The notes below the pieces were generated by a model. The model saw nothing but the letters and a program-made list of their open reading frames with translations, ran no database searches and was not told the origin of the DNA. From CADCTQ01 sp963844325 (GTDB lineage: Bacteria; Bacteroidota; Bacteroidia; Cytophagales; 172606-1): a DNA stretch of 64,000 nt. The stretch covers positions 1,240,001-1,304,000 of the forward strand of contig CAWJNV010000001.1 of NCBI GenBank assembly GCA_963844325.1. Reading direction: 5' to 3'. Positions 9,901 through 18,429 of the stretch are shown piece by piece. Each line of letters starts with the position of its first letter. The stretch's first letter is position 1. The position numbers and the translations under genes are program-made.

Positions 9901-11114
9901 TGGTGCAGGTCGTTGCTCCCGGCAATGTGGTGGGTTTCGTGCCGGATGGCGGCCACGTCGTCGGGGTACATGTACTTGAAAGGGTCCGTGCCGAGCAGTT
10001 CTTCGGCGCTGAAGCCCAGTACTTCCCTGACGGAGGGCGAAATGTAGAGGGCCCGGCCCTGTTCGTCGCTAAGGGTGATCAGGTCGCGGGAATTTTCGGA
10101 GATGAGCCGGTACAGTTGTTCGCTGTTCCTGAGTTTGTCTTCGGCCACGCGGCGTTCGGTCACGTCGGTAAGCGTGCCCGAAATGCCCGTCACCTGGTTG
10201 TCTTTGTTGACGGTGAGCCGGGCCCGGGTTTCCAGCCAGCGGAAGCCGCCCTCTTTGGTCACGTACCGGACTTCGTGGCGGCAAAACGCCTGCTGCTTGG
10301 TGATCAGCGGCAGAAACAGCATCCAGTACCGGTCTTTGTCCTCGGCGTGCACGTATTCGAAGAAGAACGTACCCAGGCTTTCTTCGGCGCTGAACCCGGT
10401 AATTTCCGTCCAGGCGGGGTTGAGGAACAGCAGTTTACCCTCGTGGTTCGTCTGGAAGATCACCTCGTTGACGCTTTCCACCACCGAGCGGTGCTGTTGC
10501 TGGGTAGCCAGCAGTTTCTCCCGGGCAAGCCGCTCCCGGGTGTGGTCTTGCAGGGTTGCCACTACCTGGCAAGGGGTACCGTTGTCGCCGCGCCGGAACA
10601 CCCGGCTCCGGCTGCCCACCCACACGTAATGGCCGTCGCGGTGCTGCAACCGGTACTCGGCCCGGATTACGTCGCCGTCGGCGGCTTGGCGCAGGTTTGC
10701 CAGGTGCTCCTCCCACGCGACTACGTCTTCCGCGTGCAGCCGCTCCCGGAGGAATGATACGCGCAAAGGCTGGTCACCAAAGCCGAGCAACGCGGCGCAA
10801 TCCCGGTTGGAGAACACCGTCGCGTCGCTGTCCAGGTCGTACACGTACAGGAGGTCGGGCGTGGCGGCTACCACGGCGGCAAGCAAGGAATGGTCATCGG
10901 GTGCGTTCCGTAGCGGCTCCGGCCGGGGCGGCGTTGGTGCCGGTCGGCCTTCACGGGGTGCAGGCAGGGCGGTACCATTGGATTTCCACCGGCGAACCCG
11001 TTCCCGCAACGACGAACCGAAAACGCCCAGTACGGCCAGGAACGAAACGGCAAGCCCGTACCCGGCCGCTGCCGGTGCGGCAATCTCCTTCCATCCCTGA
11101 CGCTCAGTTAACAT
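6933..11114 (-). CDS. Hybrid sensor histidine kinase: TM, five PAS, GAF, HisKA, HATPase, receiver, HPt
   Basis: The 1393-residue protein starts with one membrane helix (about residues 15-35), then five PAS modules (about 70-600; two read LYRLISENSRDL and LYRLISENAKDL, showing internal duplication), a GAF domain (about 650-820), a dimerisation/phosphoacceptor domain with MSHEIRTPMNAVIG and His895, an ATPase domain ending in KYGGTGLGLAITKRL, a receiver domain with Asp1186 in LILMDLQMPEMDG, and a C-terminal HPt-like helix bundle with His1330 in FHRAKSS. All parts of a His-Asp-His relay are therefore in one chain. The final response regulator is not adjacent. With only one membrane helix and no periplasmic domain, the signal is probably cytosolic (redox, light or small ligand). 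The start is the ATG at 11114. Confidence 0.9.
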   Translation of the reverse strand: MLTERQGWKEIAAPAAAGYGLAVSFLAVLGVFGSSLRERVRRWKSNGTALPAPREGRPAPTPPRPEPLRNAPDDHSLLAAVVAATPDLLYVYDLDSDATVFSNRDCAALLGFGDQPLRVSFLRERLHAEDVVAWEEHLANLRQAADGDVIRAEYRLQHRDGHYVWVGSRSRVFRRGDNGTPCQVVATLQDHTRERLAREKLLATQQQHRSVVESVNEVIFQTNHEGKLLFLNPAWTEITGFSAEESLGTFFFEYVHAEDKDRYWMLFLPLITKQQAFCRHEVRYVTKEGGFRWLETRARLTVNKDNQVTGISGTLTDVTERRVAEDKLRNSEQLYRLISENSRDLITLSDEQGRALYISPSVREVLGFSAEELLGTDPFKYMYPDDVAAIRHETHHIAGSNDLHQVLEYRTRRKDGNYIWLQTHIRPIMDEHGKLVNLQTTSRDITDRKIAEEKLMESEKLYRLISENAKDLVALHTPEGAFRYLSPSIAEIVGYTPAEVLGATPFECIHPEDVEVVRAAFANAASTESHTRQYRAKHKKGYYVWLETQMRPILDPFGHVEAVQTSTRDISTRKLAEQSLTRMSSLLISILDNSLTGVMAYQAVRDDAGEIIDFEWQLINRKAGAMMGLNPEELIGQRLREVLPRVGNALFEPYKRVVEEGTPWEEEDYSVGPHDRRRFHLVAVNIGDGCAVMCTDVTRQKQLQDAAILRKERMEQVYRINSNAAFDTSTQVYETLKAATGSLGLEIGIFSCIEDGNYTVQEVYTQSPDFARGLVLPVHTTYCCIPYEENRLVAIAEMPGCEYRDHPCYEVHRFEAYIGVPVWIRGRKYGVLMFAARYPLPHGISQGDCDFVQMLSQWIGTVLERSIYEAELIQAKEQAEYSARAKEQFLSTMSHEIRTPMNAVIGMTHLLMQENPKPEQVGNLKTLQFSAENLLVLINDILDYNKIESGMVSFECIPFNLAGLLESIRFSLSFKAEEKHIGFDIRLDGPLPPVLLGDPVRLGQILANLVSNAIKFTEEGSVTLEAAVKRDDGDGVLLDFAVTDTGIGIKAEKLAYIFDRFTQAESDTTRKYGGTGLGLAITKRLLEMQGSQIGVDSRPGEGSRFYFSLSFRKGDEAGPVRDNYAHTATARLLDQVRLLLVEDNEINRKVATKFLNKWGIQPDYAHNGVQAIEKINQKQYDLILMDLQMPEMDGYEAARVIRETKAQESIPIIALTASAMHDVAQKIFDAGMNDFIMKPFHPDDLYQKIAKYAAPDHASPAGDLPPAADASVAAPGDVLDLSGLIEIAGEGTDFLQEMIRMHIKMFTRFPEEYSLALEQKDVKQLHFIFHRAKSSCAMLRITRLEEEYAVAKELLASKENVREALEASAGRVKVTCLRITRRLQQELTRLVTR

Positions 11115-11453
11115 GTAACCCGGTTGATTTGATTAGAACGGTGTACTTGCGCGGAAATCGCGGCGGTTTCTGCCGCTATGGTTGCCTACACCGCCGTTGC
11201 GTGAACAGTAGTATGCGTACCCCGAAAAAACACAATAAAAATAGTGAAGTACGCATTGCCGGGCCTTTGGCATTCACGACCAGATATTACATGCCTCATG
11301 GCAGCAGGGATTTTCCAACGGATTGCCGGTTACTTGCCGGGGGCGCCGGTGGGCGTACGGGTACGGCTGCCGCAAAAAATAAACCGGGCCTGCCAGCAGC
11401 AGGACCCGGTTGGGAAATATTCGGTTGGCAATCAGCGCGTAAGCCGGACGGCT
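11115..11453. other. Intergenic region between the histidine kinase and lon
   Basis: This 339-nt stretch separates two minus-strand genes. It should hold the histidine kinase promoter near 11130-11200, but I see no convincing -33/-7 pair there. Its right end holds the lon terminator (11373-11411). I see no small gene in it. Confidence 0.6.
11373..11411 (-). terminator. Rho-independent terminator after lon
   Basis: Read on the minus strand, AACCGGG (11411-11405) pairs with CCCGGTT (11388-11382), with further pairing inside through CTGC/GCAG, and the hairpin leads directly into TTATTTTTTG. It lies 43 nt past the lon stop codon. Confidence 0.75.
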
Positions 11454-13967
11454 TTAGTTGCTCACGGCCCGCATGGGATCGGGCAACAGTACTTCCGGTT
11501 TGGTGTCGGGCAGGTTCAGGTTAAACGCCTTTTTCACTTTCTCCGGCAGCAGGGCCACGGCCAGTACATCGTCCACGTGATTTACGAAGTAAAAACGCAT
11601 GTCCTTGATGTAGGCCGAGTTGATTTCTTCCACGTCCTTGCGGTTTTTGGCCGAAAGTATTACCTCGCCGATGCCGGCGCGGCGGGCGGCCAGGATTTTT
11701 TCTTTGATGCCACCCACCGGCAACACCACGCCGCGAAGGGTAATTTCCCCGGTCATGGCAACGCGTTCTTTCACTTTGCGCTGCGTGTACACCGAGGCCA
11801 TCGAGGTAAACATGGTAATTCCCGCCGAAGGACCGTCCTTGGGCACCGCCCCGGCCGGCACGTGGATGTGCAGGTCAAACTGGTCGAATACGCGGTAATC
11901 AATGCCCAGGGAGTCGGAGTTGGCCCGCAGGTACGACAGGGCGGCCACGGCCGACTCTTTCATCACGTCGCCGAGTTGTCCCGAAAGCGTGAGTTTGCCC
12001 CGGCCGCGGCTCAGGCTTGATTCAATGAACATGATCTCACCGCCTACCTGCGTCCAGGCCAGGCCCGTAACTACGCCGGCAATGTCGTTGGCCTGGTAGA
12101 GTTCCTTGTCGAAAATTTCGGGGCCCAGCGTTTTGCTGATGTCGGCGGGCATGATCTTCTTGGCGTGCTCCTCTTCCATGGCCACCGATTTAGCCACGCG
12201 GCGGATCACGGCGCTGATCTTCTGCTCCAGGTTCCGGACGCCCGATTCCCGGGTGTATTCGTCAATGAGCTTGACAATGGCCTTGTCGTCGAAAAGGGCG
12301 TCTTTGGGACCCAGGCCGTGCTCTTTGCGCTGCTTGGGAATGAGGTGCTTCTTGGCGATTTGCAGTTTCTCCTCCAGCGTGTAGCCGCTCACCTCGATGA
12401 TTTCCATCCGGTCGCGCAGGGCCGGGTGAATGGTATCCAGCGAGTTGGCCGTAGCGATGAAGAGGACTTTCGACAGGTCGTACTCTACGTCGAGGTAGTT
12501 GTCCATGAACGCAAAGTTCTGTTCCGGGTCCAGCACTTCGAGCAGGGCGGAGGCCGGGTCGCCGCGGAAGTCGGATGACACTTTGTCAATCTCGTCGAGG
12601 ATGAACACCGGGTTGGACGACTTGGCCTTCTTGAGGTGCTGAATGATCTTGCCGGGCATGGCCCCGACGTACGTTTTGCGGTGGCCCCGGATTTCGGCCT
12701 CGTCGTGCACGCCGCCCAGCGACATGCGAATGTACTTGCGGCCCAGCGCCTTGGCAACCGAACGGCCCAGCGAGGTTTTGCCCACGCCGGGAGGTCCGTA
12801 CAGGCACAGGATGGGGCCCTTCATGTTGTTTTTGAGCTTGAGCACGGCCAGGTACTCCAGGATGCGTTCCTTCACCTTTTCGAGGCCGAAGTGGTCGGCG
12901 TCCAGGATTTTTTTGGCCTTGGCCAGGTCAAAGTTGTCCTTGGTGTACTCGCCCCAGGGGAGGTCAACCAGCAGTTCCACGTAGTTCATCGCCACGGGGT
13001 ACTCGGCCGCGGCCGGGTTCATCCGCTGGATTTTTTCCAATTCCTTGAAAAAGTGCTTGCTCACGGCTTCGGGCCACCGCCGCTTGGCGCCCTTGGCCTT
13101 CAGTTCTTCGATTTCCTTTTCGGTGCCTTCGTAGCCGAGTTCATCCTGCAACACCTTGATCTGCTGGCGCAGGAAGTAGTCGCGTTGCTGCTGGTCGATG
13201 TCGGAGTGGACTTTGCTCTGGATTTCGTTTTTCAGTTCCAGCAGTTGAATGTCCTTGAGCATGTACTGCAGCAGGATGGTGGCCCGCTGAATGCCGTCGT
13301 TGGTTTCCAGGACTTTCTGCTTGTCGGATACGTCGGCTTCGATGTTCGAGGACAGGAAATGCGTCAGAAAGCTGGGGCTCTCAATGTTGTCGAGGGCTAT
13401 CTGGGCTTCCTGCGGAATTTCGGGCTTCAGGCGCAGGATTTTCGTGGCGGCATCCTTCAGGGAACGCACCAGGGCCTTCATCTCCCGCTTGCCGGCCTCG
13501 GGGAAGTTTTCCGGGATCAGGCTGACTTTGGCCAGCAGGTAAGGGTCTTCCTGCACCACTTCCGTCATCTGGAAGCGCCGCTTGCCCTGGATGATGATGG
13601 TGGTATTGCCGTCGGGCAGCACCAGCGTTTTAAGGATGTGGGCCACGGTTCCCACCTTGTAGAGATCTTCGAAGGCGGGGTCTTCCTTGAGGGCGTTGGC
13701 CTGGGCCACCACGCCGATGATGCGGTTGCCTTTGTAGGCTTTCTTCACCAGCCGGATCGACTTTTGCCGGCTCACGGTAATGGGAATGACTACCCCCGGG
13801 AAGAGAACGGTGTTCTTGACGGGCAGAATGGGCAGTTCATCGGGGATTTTATATTTATCGATTTCTTCTTCCTCTTCGGGTGAAAGCAAGGGAATCATCT
13901 CCACCGTATCGTCCTCCATCATGTCGGATACGATGATATTCCCGAACGGCTTATCTTTATGTTTCAT
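11454..13967 (-). CDS. lon: ATP-dependent protease Lon
   Basis: The 837-residue protein is a full-length LonA. It has the N-terminal substrate-binding domain (ILPVKNTVLFPGVVIPI near residue 50), a coiled-coil stretch with SDIDQQQRDYFLRQQIKVLQ, the AAA+ module with Walker A GPPGVGKTS and Walker B VFILDEIDK, and the C-terminal serine-lysine protease with Ser714 (KDGPSAGI) and Lys755 (GGIKEKIL). Lon degrades misfolded and regulatory proteins in the cytoplasm. The ATG at 13967 was chosen; a TTG two codons upstream is the only alternative. An acidic N-terminal extension (SPEEEEEIDKYKI) precedes the conserved domain, as in other Bacteroidota. It is divergently oriented from the PorE-like gene. Confidence 0.97.
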   Translation of the reverse strand: MKHKDKPFGNIIVSDMMEDDTVEMIPLLSPEEEEEIDKYKIPDELPILPVKNTVLFPGVVIPITVSRQKSIRLVKKAYKGNRIIGVVAQANALKEDPAFEDLYKVGTVAHILKTLVLPDGNTTIIIQGKRRFQMTEVVQEDPYLLAKVSLIPENFPEAGKREMKALVRSLKDAATKILRLKPEIPQEAQIALDNIESPSFLTHFLSSNIEADVSDKQKVLETNDGIQRATILLQYMLKDIQLLELKNEIQSKVHSDIDQQQRDYFLRQQIKVLQDELGYEGTEKEIEELKAKGAKRRWPEAVSKHFFKELEKIQRMNPAAAEYPVAMNYVELLVDLPWGEYTKDNFDLAKAKKILDADHFGLEKVKERILEYLAVLKLKNNMKGPILCLYGPPGVGKTSLGRSVAKALGRKYIRMSLGGVHDEAEIRGHRKTYVGAMPGKIIQHLKKAKSSNPVFILDEIDKVSSDFRGDPASALLEVLDPEQNFAFMDNYLDVEYDLSKVLFIATANSLDTIHPALRDRMEIIEVSGYTLEEKLQIAKKHLIPKQRKEHGLGPKDALFDDKAIVKLIDEYTRESGVRNLEQKISAVIRRVAKSVAMEEEHAKKIMPADISKTLGPEIFDKELYQANDIAGVVTGLAWTQVGGEIMFIESSLSRGRGKLTLSGQLGDVMKESAVAALSYLRANSDSLGIDYRVFDQFDLHIHVPAGAVPKDGPSAGITMFTSMASVYTQRKVKERVAMTGEITLRGVVLPVGGIKEKILAARRAGIGEVILSAKNRKDVEEINSAYIKDMRFYFVNHVDDVLAVALLPEKVKKAFNLNLPDTKPEVLLPDPMRAVSN

Positions 13968-14216
13968 CAGCAATGTTGCGTGTAAGAAGTCATTAGTATA
14001 CCCTTTCTGTCTCTAAAACAAATAAACCCGTAAAAAAGATTGAGAATATCTGTCAAATTGTCGTACAAAACAACAGGTAATTCCAGGTAAAGAAGGGGAA
14101 CATTACATGGTCAAGTCCCGTGCCAAAAGGGTAGCCTGTCAGCAGCATGGGCCCGGAATTGAGTTTCGAACAAAATACGCATATTTTGGTGTAATCTCTT
14201 GTCTGATTCTATGTAA

Positions 14217-16229
14217 ATGGACATTTACCCTATGAACATAAATAGATGTTTTGCGTGGCTGGCAGCGGTGGGCCTGTTACTGGCGGGCACCCCGGCGCTG
14301 TGCCAACAACCGCAAACCAAGGCCAAATTCCGGACGACGTTCAACCATAAATTTGCCAAGGACAGTTTGCGGCGGGCCGCCTTGCAGTACTACGATTTCA
14401 ACAACATCAACCGGGTGCCCTACTACCAGAACACCAAGCTGCTGGACCAGATCGAACGCCACCAGCGCAAGGGAGAATGGGAAAAAGCTTACCCGCTGCT
14501 CACCGACTACGTCCGCAATTTCGGCATTCAGAACTTCTACCGCGACACGTACCTGCTCTGGTCGCTGGCCAAACTGGTGGAGAAATACGACGACATCGAA
14601 AAGGCCAAATTCCTCTACCGCCTCGTGCTGAAGCACCACCGGGGCGACCTCAACAAGATCGTCAACCATTACGATTCCCTCTCCAACTTCGACAAAGACT
14701 ATTTCGTTCCCCTCGAATACTACTACGAACTGGTGGAATACCGCAAATCCATTGATACGCTCCGGCCGCCGGTGGGGGTGCTGCTCACAATGGGCACCGA
14801 AGTAAACTCGCCGCTGGCTGATTACGGCCCTACCCTCGGCGGTGATAACCAATCGTTGCTTTTTACCTCCAAGCGCAACGTCCGCAAAAGTGGGGTGAAC
14901 GGCGTGACGCATAATGAGGACATTTATTATTCACGTAAGGTTGACACTGATTATTGGGACGACGCCAGTCCGCTCAAGACGATCAATACGCTCTACAACG
15001 AAGGGTCGGCCAAGCTCAGCCGCGACGGCAAAACCATCTACTTCGCCCGCTGCGAAAGCCCCGACAGCTACGGCAACTGCGACATTTTCGTAGCCAAGCT
15101 CCAGCCCGACAGCACCTGGGGTGAGGTTCAGAACCTGGGCCCGCAGGTGAATAGCCCCTCCTGGGATTCGCACCCGGCCCTGTCACACTCGGAAGACACC
15201 CTCTTTTTCGCCTCCGACCGCATCGGCGGCTTCGGCCTGTCGGACCTGTGGTTTACGTACATGCAGCAGAACGGCAAGTGGGCCCCCGCCCAGAATATGG
15301 GCCCCGTTATCAACACCCGGCAGAGCGAAGTGAGCCCGTTCTACCACCCCAAGTACGACGTGCTGTACTTCAGTTCCAACGGGCAGCTCCTCAACTTCGG
15401 CGACTTCGACATTTACAAGTGCTACAACATGGGCGGCCGCTGGCAGGAGCCGCGCAGCATCGGGCCCCTGGTCAACGGCAAAGGCAGTGAATACTATTTC
15501 ACCATCGACTCGGATTCGAAGGACCTGTTCTACGCCCGTTCGGAGGAAACGAACCTGAAGAACCTCGACCTGTTCTCGTTCCCGCTGCCGATGGAGGCGC
15601 AGCCGCTCTCGTACACCAAGCTCGAAGGCTCCGTGCGGGATTCCATCACGGGCAATCCCTTCACGGGCATCGTGTCGGTGATCGACCTGACCTCGGGCAT
15701 TGAGGTGGCGCCCAAGTTCCTGCGGCCCAACGGCAGCTACGACTTTGACCTCATCAAGGACAAGAACTACCTCGTAATCATTACCGGCGAGGACTTTTTC
15801 CGGATCGAACGGACGTTCAAGCTGGTGGGCGACACGGCCATTCACATCGAAACGCCGGCCCTCAGCCTCAAGAAGTGGGAATTTGCCTCTTTGGAATTTG
15901 AGCCGGGCAGCGCCAAAATCCTGCCCATCATGAACGGCGACTTAAATAAGGTGGTGGCCTTCCTGGTGGACCACCCCAGCTTTCACCTCAAAATCTCCGG
16001 CCATACCGACTCCAACGGCGACGCGGCGCTGAACATGAAACTTTCGCAACGGCGGGCCGATGCCATTAAGAAGTACCTCGTCGATAAAGGTAAGATTGCG
16101 GACAGGCGCATCGAAGCCCGGGGCTTTGGCAACTCCATGCCCATTGTGGAGGAGAAAACGGAGGCCGACCTGGCCATCAACCGGCGGGTGGAATTCGAGA
16201 TCTACAAGCCGTCGGCGGCAAACAAGTAG
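14217..16229 (+). CDS. PorE-like OmpA-family protein (TPR, PD40 propeller, CRD, OmpA C-terminal domain)
   Basis: The 670-residue protein has a signal peptide (hydrophobic to about residue 27, then CQQPQTK), TPR-like helices (about 40-180), a PD40/WD40-type beta-propeller (about 190-440; SLLFTSKRN, KTIYFARCESPDSYGNCDIF, DTLFFASDRIGGFGLSDLWF), a carboxypeptidase-regulatory-like domain (about 465-530) and an OmpA peptidoglycan-binding domain (about 560-665; LKISGHTDSNGDAALNMKLS). This domain order and length match PorE, the periplasmic type IX secretion component that anchors the machinery to peptidoglycan. Other PD40-OmpA paralogues exist in these genomes, so the PorE assignment is likely but not certain; porU and porV lie 4 kb away. 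A second ATG at 14232 is a possible start that also leaves a good signal peptide. Confidence 0.8.
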   Translation: MDIYPMNINRCFAWLAAVGLLLAGTPALCQQPQTKAKFRTTFNHKFAKDSLRRAALQYYDFNNINRVPYYQNTKLLDQIERHQRKGEWEKAYPLLTDYVRNFGIQNFYRDTYLLWSLAKLVEKYDDIEKAKFLYRLVLKHHRGDLNKIVNHYDSLSNFDKDYFVPLEYYYELVEYRKSIDTLRPPVGVLLTMGTEVNSPLADYGPTLGGDNQSLLFTSKRNVRKSGVNGVTHNEDIYYSRKVDTDYWDDASPLKTINTLYNEGSAKLSRDGKTIYFARCESPDSYGNCDIFVAKLQPDSTWGEVQNLGPQVNSPSWDSHPALSHSEDTLFFASDRIGGFGLSDLWFTYMQQNGKWAPAQNMGPVINTRQSEVSPFYHPKYDVLYFSSNGQLLNFGDFDIYKCYNMGGRWQEPRSIGPLVNGKGSEYYFTIDSDSKDLFYARSEETNLKNLDLFSFPLPMEAQPLSYTKLEGSVRDSITGNPFTGIVSVIDLTSGIEVAPKFLRPNGSYDFDLIKDKNYLVIITGEDFFRIERTFKLVGDTAIHIETPALSLKKWEFASLEFEPGSAKILPIMNGDLNKVVAFLVDHPSFHLKISGHTDSNGDAALNMKLSQRRADAIKKYLVDKGKIADRRIEARGFGNSMPIVEEKTEADLAINRRVEFEIYKPSAANK

Positions 16230-16264
16230 GACCTTGATGGGAATGATTTAAGGATGACATGATG

Positions 16265-16310
16265 AAAAAGCGGAAGGCGATGATTGAATGATCATCGCCT
16301 TCCGCTTTTT
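16265..16310 (+). terminator. Strong terminator after the PorE-like gene
   Basis: A 20-bp perfect stem (16265-16284 with 16291-16310) and a 6-nt loop, flanked by A and T tracts at its outer ends, would work in both directions. It lies 36 nt past the stop codon. Confidence 0.9.
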
Positions 16311-16347
16311 TAATGTTGGCGGAGGGGTGTAATACGCCTGGTTTAAA

Positions 16348-16503
16348 TCATCCCCCTGCCCCCTTCGGCCATCGCCCAAACCTTCCCGCAAGGGGGACCG
16401 GTAACGACCTTGGACACGGACAGTCATCTTGCCACGGAACCGCCCGGTACGCAGTCCCCCTTGTGGGTTTGCTGGTGCGTCAGGGAAGGGGGTAGGGGGA
16501 TGA
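16348..16503. repeat. Nested GC-rich inverted repeat, MITE-like
   Basis: The outer arms at 16348-16366 (TCATCCCCCTGCCCCCTTC) and 16485-16503 are inverted copies with one mismatch. A second inverted pair, CAAGGGGGAC at 16389-16398 and GTCCCCCTTG at 16454-16463, is nested inside. No coding potential is seen. The symmetric layout of about 156 bp suggests a small non-autonomous mobile element or a bidirectional terminator between the convergent genes. Confidence 0.6.
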
Positions 16504-16523
16504 CTTTCTCAAACCTTCGTGCA

Positions 16524-17018
16524 TCAGGGGGTGCCGGCCAGGTCCTGTACAGTTTCGCCGGGCTTGAAGAGGAAGGAACGCTTGCCGGACGGGGTGATGA
16601 AGTTGACCATGTTGATCTGGTCATCGAAGAGTTCGGTGAGTACGGCGTTCTGCAACCGCTTGCCGGCCAGGCTCTCCACGTCCTTTATTTCAAAATACAG
16701 CCAGGTAACTTCCACCGTGATTTCCTTGCCCAGCAGGTTCACCGGCTTGCGGCGGCTCGTAGCGTCCACTACCGAGAAGTACCGGGAAAGGTAATTTTTA
16801 ATGAACGGATCGGCCGCCGGATCGTCCGTCACGCGGATGGTCTTGCCCCCGTTGTCCTTGGACAGGGCACTTTCCAGGTCGTCGGTAAACACCCGCAGGC
16901 TCACTTCCAGGGTCCGCTCGGCCGGGTTGTACTGCACCTCGGCCAGGCTCGTGTGAAAATCGTGGCGGGCGGCGGGAGAGAAGAAAGACAGAATCAGGAA
17001 AATCAGCGAAACGTGCAT
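16524..17018 (-). CDS. Exported DUF6702-family protein of unknown function
   Basis: The 164-residue protein has a short signal peptide (MHVSLIFLILSFFSPAAR) and then the motif HDFHTSLAEVQYNPAERTLE that marks DUF6702 proteins of Bacteroidota. The rest is predicted mainly beta-strand, ending in FLFKPGETVQDLAGTP. Family members are periplasmic or surface proteins without known function, sometimes beside M1 peptidases; no such neighbour is present here. The start is the ATG at 17018. It is on the same strand as, and about 70 nt downstream of, threonine dehydratase, so read-through transcription is possible. Confidence 0.75.
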   Translation of the reverse strand: MHVSLIFLILSFFSPAARHDFHTSLAEVQYNPAERTLEVSLRVFTDDLESALSKDNGGKTIRVTDDPAADPFIKNYLSRYFSVVDATSRRKPVNLLGKEITVEVTWLYFEIKDVESLAGKRLQNAVLTELFDDQINMVNFITPSGKRSFLFKPGETVQDLAGTP

Positions 17019-17091
17019 AATGGAGGGTAACGTACGGCCTGCTTCCCGCGTTCCCGCGAAAACGCTGCCAAATGGCCTGGTGGCGCCGCAT

Positions 17092-18336
17092 TTACACGAA
17101 ATACTTGCGCAGCATGTCGTCGTGGGTGATGTTGATGCATTTCATGTCGTTCTCCTTGATCCGTTGCAAGAGCCCCTCCAGGTCGTTTCTGTTGGTCAGT
17201 TCAATGCCCACCAGCGCCGGCCCGAATTCCTTGTTGGTTTTTTTGAGGTATTCAAACCGCACGATGTCGTCGTTGGGACCGAGGGCTTTTTGGAGGAACC
17301 GCATGAGTTCGCCGGGCTTCTGGGCAAACTCCACGATGAAGTAGTGCTTGAGCCCTTCGTAGATCAAACTGCGGTCGATCACCTCCGGGTAGCGGGAAAT
17401 GTCGTTGTTGCCGCCGCTGATGATGCACACCACCTTTTTGCCCAGAATGTCTTCGGTAAGCTGGTCGAGGGCGGCTACGGCCAGGGCGCCGGCCGGCTCG
17501 GTAATCAGCCCTTCGTTCTGGTAGAGTTCGATCATGGTGGTGCACACTTTGCCTTCGGCCGTGGCAATGACCGTATCCACGTGCTTCTCGATCAGTTCGT
17601 AGGTCAGGTCCCCGATTTTCTTGACGGCCACCCCGTCGATGAAGCTGTCGATGCGTTCGAGCACTTTGGGGTAGCCGGCCTTGCGGGCTTCCACCATTTT
17701 GGGCGCCCCGGCGGGGTCAACGCCAATTGTTTTTACGCCCGGCTTCACGTGCTTGAGGTAGCCGCTCACGCCGGAGATGAGGCCGCCGCCCCCTACGGGA
17801 GCTACGAGTACGTCTACGTCGGGCAAATCTTCCATAACTTCCACGCCGACGGTGCCCTGGCCGTAGATGGTGTTGAGGTTGTCGAAGGGATGTACGTAGG
17901 AGAGTTCTTTTTCCCGGCAAAACTTCCAGGCCACGTGGGCGGCTTCGTCGTAGGTGGTGCCGACCAGTTCAATGCTCACCCAGTCGCCGCCGAAGTGCCG
18001 CACCCGTTCGATCTTCTGGCGGGGTGTCACCTGGGGCATGAAAATATAGCCTTTGATCTGCATGAGGCTGCAACTGAAGGCAAAGCCCTGCGCGTGGTTG
18101 CCGGCACTGGCGCACACCACGCCCTTGCGGCGCTGTTCGGGGTCCAGGGCGAAGATCGTGTGGTAGGCGCCGCGGATTTTGTAGGAGCGGACCTGCTGCT
18201 GGTCTTCCCGCTTGAAGTACACTTCGGCGCCGAATTTCTTGGACAACCGGGAATTGTATTGCAGCGGCGTGTGAACGACAATGTCCTTTAGTACTTGATA
18301 GGCTTTTTCTACCCCTCGGTAAAGCGGGTCTGGCAT
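17092..18336 (-). CDS. ilvA: Threonine dehydratase (threonine ammonia-lyase), short form
   Basis: The 414-residue enzyme makes 2-oxobutanoate and ammonia from threonine with pyridoxal phosphate, the first step to isoleucine. The PLP lysine is Lys53 in VRSYKIRGAYH, and the phosphate-binding glycine loop is APVGGGGLISG. A single ACT-like regulatory segment follows the catalytic domain (about residues 330-414, GLKHYFIVEFAQKPGELMRF), which is the compact Bacteroidota/Actinobacteria form rather than the 514-residue E. coli form with two ACT-like repeats. Feedback control by isoleucine is therefore possible but reduced. The ATG at 18336 was chosen; upstream in-frame starts are only TTG. No other ilv genes are adjacent. 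Confidence 0.93.
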   Translation of the reverse strand: MPDPLYRGVEKAYQVLKDIVVHTPLQYNSRLSKKFGAEVYFKREDQQQVRSYKIRGAYHTIFALDPEQRRKGVVCASAGNHAQGFAFSCSLMQIKGYIFMPQVTPRQKIERVRHFGGDWVSIELVGTTYDEAAHVAWKFCREKELSYVHPFDNLNTIYGQGTVGVEVMEDLPDVDVLVAPVGGGGLISGVSGYLKHVKPGVKTIGVDPAGAPKMVEARKAGYPKVLERIDSFIDGVAVKKIGDLTYELIEKHVDTVIATAEGKVCTTMIELYQNEGLITEPAGALAVAALDQLTEDILGKKVVCIISGGNNDISRYPEVIDRSLIYEGLKHYFIVEFAQKPGELMRFLQKALGPNDDIVRFEYLKKTNKEFGPALVGIELTNRNDLEGLLQRIKENDMKCINITHDDMLRKYFV

Positions 18337-18429
18337 GGCAACGGAGTGAAACGGTAAACGCCGCAAAGTAAGCAACTGGCCGGCATTTCCCGAATATTAC
18401 CCCGAAATCGTAAAAGTTACCTTCCCGGG

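Noticed and set aside
12636..13883. Open frame opposite lon
   Set aside because: Antisense shadow; lon motifs are all present on the other strand.
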